Assembly (NCBI GenBank): GCA_046153945.1
Contig: JBJXFF010000012.1
Span: 1 to 64,000, forward strand
Length of the DNA stretch: 64,000 nt
Source of the DNA: SXOA01 sp046153945
Lineage (GTDB): Bacteria; Planctomycetota; Planctomycetia; Pirellulales; Pirellulaceae
Direction of reading: 5' to 3'
Position 1 is the stretch's first letter. The number at the start of each line of letters is the position of its first letter. Below are positions 59,256-64,000 of this stretch, in pieces. The position numbers were made by a program, and so were the translations under genes. The notes under the pieces are model-generated. The model ran no database searches and was not told where the DNA came from. It saw only the letters and a program-made list of their open reading frames with translations.

Positions 59256-59882
59256 CTACCCTTTCGGCTTCTTCTTGGGCTTCTTCTTCTTTGCCCCGCT
59301 GGCCGGTGTCGCGCGGGAGAGGGCGCTCGCGCGAGCGGCATCCGGCGACAGGCCGCGAAGCTGGGCCAGCGTGGGATTGTTTTCCTGGATGTACTCCATC
59401 ACGGCGCGCAGATCGTGCGGATCCACGGCGATTGGCTGAGTCGCGTTCGAAGTCGGTCCACCCGCGCCGAATGAACGAACCCGCGGGCCAGCGGCGAGTT
59501 CCCGCAGAGTTGGATCCTGCCATCGCGGGCCGAAGTTGTAGACGGCGTAGTACAGCGTCTTGGCTTGAACCAAAGATACACCGCCGCAGCGGCAGGCTTC
59601 ATAGAACATGCTATGCACATCTTCCCACTTGGATGTCATCTCCTCGCAGGCCACGTCATGCACCACCGACGCCAGCCGATACTGTCCCTCATAGGGCCCG
59701 CCGACGGTCGACCAGAGCGTTCCCGGAATGGAAGCTCCGTTCACCACAGAGTCCTTCGGCGCGACCCATTCCTTCCCCCGCGGATCAACATACGCAAACG
59801 TCTGCGTCAGTTTCATATTCCGCCCATCGGGTAGCCAGAGGGCAATGACATTTCCTTTGAATCTGCCAAAAGTCGCGGCCAT
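59256..59882 (-). CDS. DUF1353 protein with Lys-rich tail
   Basis: 208 residues from ATG 59882-59880 (GGAG eight bases ahead). The DUF1353 domain (about 10-115) reads VAPKDSVVNGASIPGTLWSTVGGPYEGQYRLASVVHDVACEEMTSKWEDVHSMFYEACRCGGVS, with conserved Asp/His residues that suggest a metal site. The family occurs in phage and bacterial genomes without a known reaction. A Pro/Ala linker and a strongly basic KKKKPKKKPKG tail end the protein. First gene of the four-gene operon with the acylase. Confidence 0.86.
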   Translation of the reverse strand: MAATFGRFKGNVIALWLPDGRNMKLTQTFAYVDPRGKEWVAPKDSVVNGASIPGTLWSTVGGPYEGQYRLASVVHDVACEEMTSKWEDVHSMFYEACRCGGVSLVQAKTLYYAVYNFGPRWQDPTLRELAAGPRVRSFGAGGPTSNATQPIAVDPHDLRAVMEYIQENNPTLAQLRGLSPDAARASALSRATPASGAKKKKPKKKPKG

Positions 59883-60132
59883 GAAAAGTGCTCCGTGGTG
59901 AAGTTGGAGTTGAGTATCCCAAACGGTGCGGCTGATTATGGGGGACAAGTCGCCCGCTTCCAAGCAGATTCAAGGAAATCACTGGGTGCCACGCCCACGG
60001 CTTTGCGTGGGCGTGCTCGAACGGCAATGGACGCCGATTCGCGTTCTCGCTGGCATTCCCCCTGGCCGGATGATATAAACAGGTGTTGATTGACCAGGCC
60101 TTCCTGCCGAAGACGATTCAGGGAGTGATGCG

Positions 60133-61488
60133 ATGCTCACCATGCTCGGGAATGGACAGACGATGTGCGACGGCGTGAACCGCCGGCAGTTCTTGACCAT
60201 TGGCGGACTGGCGATGGGGGGCATTTCACTGTCGCAACTCTTGCAGGCGGAAGCGGCGACCGGGACGAAGCGGCACAAGTCGGTCATTATGATTTTTCTC
60301 TCTGGCGGGCCTCCCCACCAGGACATGTTCGACTTGAAAATGGAAGCGCCGGTCGAAATCCGGGGCGAGTTCCAGCCGATCTCCACCAAGGTCCCCGGCA
60401 TTCAGATTTGCGAGCTGCTGCCGCGGATGGCGGCGATGATGGACAAGCTGGCGATCATCCGTTCGCTCGTCGGCTCGGAAGGTCGGCACGCCGCCTTCCA
60501 GTGCATGACCGGCTGGCCCGTCCAGCAGCAGCCGGTCGGTGGCTGGCCGAGCTTCGGCTCTTCGGTCGCCAAGTTGCAAGGAACGACCGACGGTGGCACG
60601 CCTCCGTATGTGAATCTCAGCCCGAAGATGAAGGGCTCGTTCTGGGCCGATCCGGGACAGGCCGGCTATGCGGGGGCGGCTTATGCACCCTTCACGCCGA
60701 ATGCCGATGGCCCCGGGAATCTGGTTCTCAATGGCATCAGCCTCGCGAAGCTCTCCGACCGGCAAGCGCTCATGGGTCAGCTCGACCGGATGAAGCGCGA
60801 AGCCGACGCCACCGGCGCGATTCAGGGGCTCGACTCCTGGCAGCAGCAGGCCTTTGGAATTCTCACTTCCAGCAAACTGGCCGACGCCCTCGACCTGAAT
60901 CGCGAAGACCCCAAACTGCGCGACCGCTATGGCCGAGGCTCCGCCGAGCCGGCGGGTTACGGCGATGCCGGTCCGCTGCTCAACGATTATTTCCTCGCCG
61001 CCCGCCGCCTCGTCGAAGCAGGCGTTCGCGTCGTCAGCCTCGCCTACGGCCGCTGGGACTGGCACGGCCGGCCGCACGGCACCAACTTCGACAACGCCCG
61101 CGATCACCTGCCGGCTCTCGACCAAGGGGTCTGCACCCTCCTCGAAGACCTCGAAAGCCGTGGCATGCTGAAGGACACCTCGGTTCTCGTGTGGGGTGAA
61201 TTCGGCCGGACTCCGCGAATCAACAAGAACGGCGGACGGGACCACTGGCCCAACGTCGCCTGCGCCCTCCTCGCCGGCGGCGGCATTCGCGCGGGACAGG
61301 TCATCGGAGCCACGAACCGCCTTGGTGAACACGCCACGGAGCGGCCAGTCCATTTCCAGGAAGTCTTTGCCACCCTCTACCGCAACCTCGGCATCGACAT
61401 CAACCGAGCCACCCTGAACGACTGGTCCGGGCGCCCGAGATACCTGGTGGACCACACGAGGTATCAGGCGATCAAAGAACTCTCGTAA
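60133..61488 (+). CDS. DUF1501 protein, TAT-exported (second copy)
   Basis: 451 residues. GGGAG lies ahead of the ATG. A twin-arginine motif (NRRQFLTIGGLAMGGISLSQLL) leads the DUF1501 domain: IFLSGGPPHQDMFDLK, VGSEGRHAAFQCMTGW, VSLAYGRWDWHGRP, VWGEFGRTPRINKNGGRDHWPNVACALLAGGGI and FHQEVFATLYRNLGID. It is only distantly similar to the copy at 36519. No cytochrome gene precedes it. Substrate unknown. Confidence 0.92.
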   Translation: MLTMLGNGQTMCDGVNRRQFLTIGGLAMGGISLSQLLQAEAATGTKRHKSVIMIFLSGGPPHQDMFDLKMEAPVEIRGEFQPISTKVPGIQICELLPRMAAMMDKLAIIRSLVGSEGRHAAFQCMTGWPVQQQPVGGWPSFGSSVAKLQGTTDGGTPPYVNLSPKMKGSFWADPGQAGYAGAAYAPFTPNADGPGNLVLNGISLAKLSDRQALMGQLDRMKREADATGAIQGLDSWQQQAFGILTSSKLADALDLNREDPKLRDRYGRGSAEPAGYGDAGPLLNDYFLAARRLVEAGVRVVSLAYGRWDWHGRPHGTNFDNARDHLPALDQGVCTLLEDLESRGMLKDTSVLVWGEFGRTPRINKNGGRDHWPNVACALLAGGGIRAGQVIGATNRLGEHATERPVHFQEVFATLYRNLGIDINRATLNDWSGRPRYLVDHTRYQAIKELS

Positions 61489-61509
61489 GCCTACTTCTGT
61501 CGCCGAACC

Positions 61510-61881
61510 TTGAGAGTCGAAGTGCTACGCTTCCGGCTATCTACCTTGATTGTTGGTATCACGGTTCTGAGCGTCTTTCTCGGCATAAATATGCGCCGAG
61601 GTCCGTTCAAGATGCTGGGACACGTTTTAGACAACGACTTCGCTGGGACTTGGATATCTGGATGGGAGTATGGGTGGCCTTGGACCTATCACACCCAACC
61701 GGCTGAATTCTATTCCAATGAAGGGCGAGCGGCTTTAGACGTCTTTTATTGGAATAGTGCTTACTTGAATGCCGCGGTAGCGAAAGGTGGGGCGATAACG
61801 GTTGTCGTGGTTTGGGAAAGTGCGATTCGACTTGTGCGCCGAATTAGAAATGGGCGTAACAAGCATTTGCCAATTGGCTAA
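61510..61881 (+). CDS. Small planctomycete membrane protein (about 123 aa)
   Basis: The first codons (TTG 61510 or GTG 61522) lead to LRFRLSTLIVGITVLSVFLGI, the familiar start of planctomycete membrane proteins (RFxLRTLL-type). A soluble segment rich in Trp/Tyr (ISGWEYGWPWTYHTQPAEFY) and a second hydrophobic helix (AVAKGGAITVVVVWESAI) follow. No ATG or ribosome site is available, so the start is uncertain. Function unknown. Confidence 0.6.
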   Translation: MRVEVLRFRLSTLIVGITVLSVFLGINMRRGPFKMLGHVLDNDFAGTWISGWEYGWPWTYHTQPAEFYSNEGRAALDVFYWNSAYLNAAVAKGGAITVVVVWESAIRLVRRIRNGRNKHLPIG

Positions 61882-61983
61882 CGATAGAGACGCCGCACGG
61901 TCGGCATATCGGCCATTCACAAGTTATTCCTCTATTCCCACGCAGAGCGTGGGAACGAGGACGATTGAGATTCTGCCGGCGGA

Positions 61984-63366
<1,383 letters not shown>

Positions 63367-63562
63367 GGGAGAGATCCTCGGGAAAGGGTTCAAGGTTTGA
63401 AGTTCATGGTTCAAGGTCGGCATAAAGTACTGAGTACTTCGTACTCTGCACTCCGTGCTGTCCGCTGCGGGCCAACAGACTGTTTTACCATGCGGACTGG
63501 GGCGGGAAAACTATTGGGCAGATTTGCCGTTAGAATACGCGCTTACTCTCCGAGGCCGGCTC

Positions 63563-63961
63563 ATGCGTTGCACTCCCAAGCAGCACCGATATTGGACGCG
63601 CGTATTAGGGCGTGGAATCGCTTTCGGGACATTTTTCTCGCTGTTGATAGCGATGGGCCTGCTCATCAACCGGGAGTACCTCCACCGACAGCACTGGCCA
63701 ATTGCCGCTATGTTGGTGATGTCAATGTTGCTCTGCGCGTGGGTATTTGGAAACTTGCTCAGTGAGATACTGCGACAGCTCACGTCAGCCCGTTGCAGCA
63801 TTTGCCACGGCCCCAGCCGGCTCATACCTTGCGAGGAAGGACTGCCGACACAGACACCCATGAAGTATCGATGCGAAAAGTGCGGGAAAGAAGAACTGCT
63901 CGAAGTCACCTATTACCAAGACGCTCCTTGGCGTCGTCCCAGGCGATGGCGGCGTCGCTGA
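63563..63961 (+). CDS. Membrane protein with zinc-ribbon (132 aa)
   Basis: ATG 63563 with GAGG ahead. Two helices (about 17-36, IAFGTFFSLLIAMGLLI, and 47-66, IAAMLVMSMLLCAWVFG) are followed by a cytosolic CSICHG ... CEKCG knuckle pair (about 80-112), which should bind zinc. An Arg-rich end (WRRPRRWRRR) closes the protein. No family name. The frame begins 108 bases earlier without a start context. Confidence 0.7.
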   Translation: MRCTPKQHRYWTRVLGRGIAFGTFFSLLIAMGLLINREYLHRQHWPIAAMLVMSMLLCAWVFGNLLSEILRQLTSARCSICHGPSRLIPCEEGLPTQTPMKYRCEKCGKEELLEVTYYQDAPWRRPRRWRRR

Positions 63962-64000
63962 TGAGTCAGCGAGGTCGGACACTTCAACCATTTAACTTTC

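Overview
The window looks like a chromosomal segment of a planctomycete (Planctomycetota). Two DUF1501 proteins with twin-arginine signals, a DUF1549/DUF1553 planctomycete-type cytochrome c, a DUF1080 secreted protein, a Ser/Thr kinase with a long TPR tail, a TAT-exported Gfo/Idh/MocA oxidoreductase, an 80-residue basic protein with the MARNRLRVYYGPED start, and many small secreted or lipid-anchored proteins all fit that phylum. Outer-membrane genes (BamD-like, LptE-like, TonB-dependent receptor) show a diderm envelope. The genus cannot be fixed from sequence alone.

Layout. 1-723: start of an IS66-like transposase and a non-coding repeat locus. 724-8299: APC permease, Rho, a membrane PDZ protein, and an RbfA-like/RtcB gene pair. 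8321-14133: a complete 5.8-kb IS1595-family transposon with 46-bp perfect terminal inverted repeats and an 8-bp target duplication, carrying seven passenger genes. 14195-25332: trpS, pyrD, sulfotransferase, HU/IHF-like protein, recO, BamD-like and LptE-like lipoproteins, and small secreted proteins. 25460-30319: acyl carrier protein, catalytically dead ketosynthase, active ketosynthase and TonB-dependent receptor, preceded by a DUF374 acyltransferase. 30337-37943: giant Ser/Thr kinase, redoxin, nitroreductase, DUF1501. 37944-42177: a repeat-rich accessory stretch (DUF559 nuclease between inverted GC-rich palindromes, PIN-like gene, zinc-ribbon membrane protein, second copy of the non-coding locus) lying between a DUF1501 gene and the planctomycete cytochrome gene that usually adjoins one. 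42178-55921: cytochrome, an AhpD-family gene with an in-frame TGA, pgpA, sulfite reductase, trpC, Rrf2 regulator, TPR and CAP proteins. 55975-63961: a tight four-gene operon around a penicillin-acylase-like enzyme, a second DUF1501 gene and a sugar-type oxidoreductase.

The main discoveries are these. (1) A probable selenoprotein: the AhpD-like gene 44543-45124 has TGA exactly where the second cysteine of the CxxC motif belongs, followed by a hairpin meeting bacterial SECIS rules, and its true stop overlaps the start of pgpA. (2) The IS1595 transposon with its passenger cargo. (3) A DUF559 nuclease gene bracketed by inverted GC-rich repeats, resembling a minimal mobile unit. (4) Two related non-coding loci (161-720 and 41661-42132) with dense TGAATC motifs and hairpins that show compensatory stem changes. 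(5) Several families of short intergenic palindromic repeats, one of which supplies the stop codons of two convergent genes.
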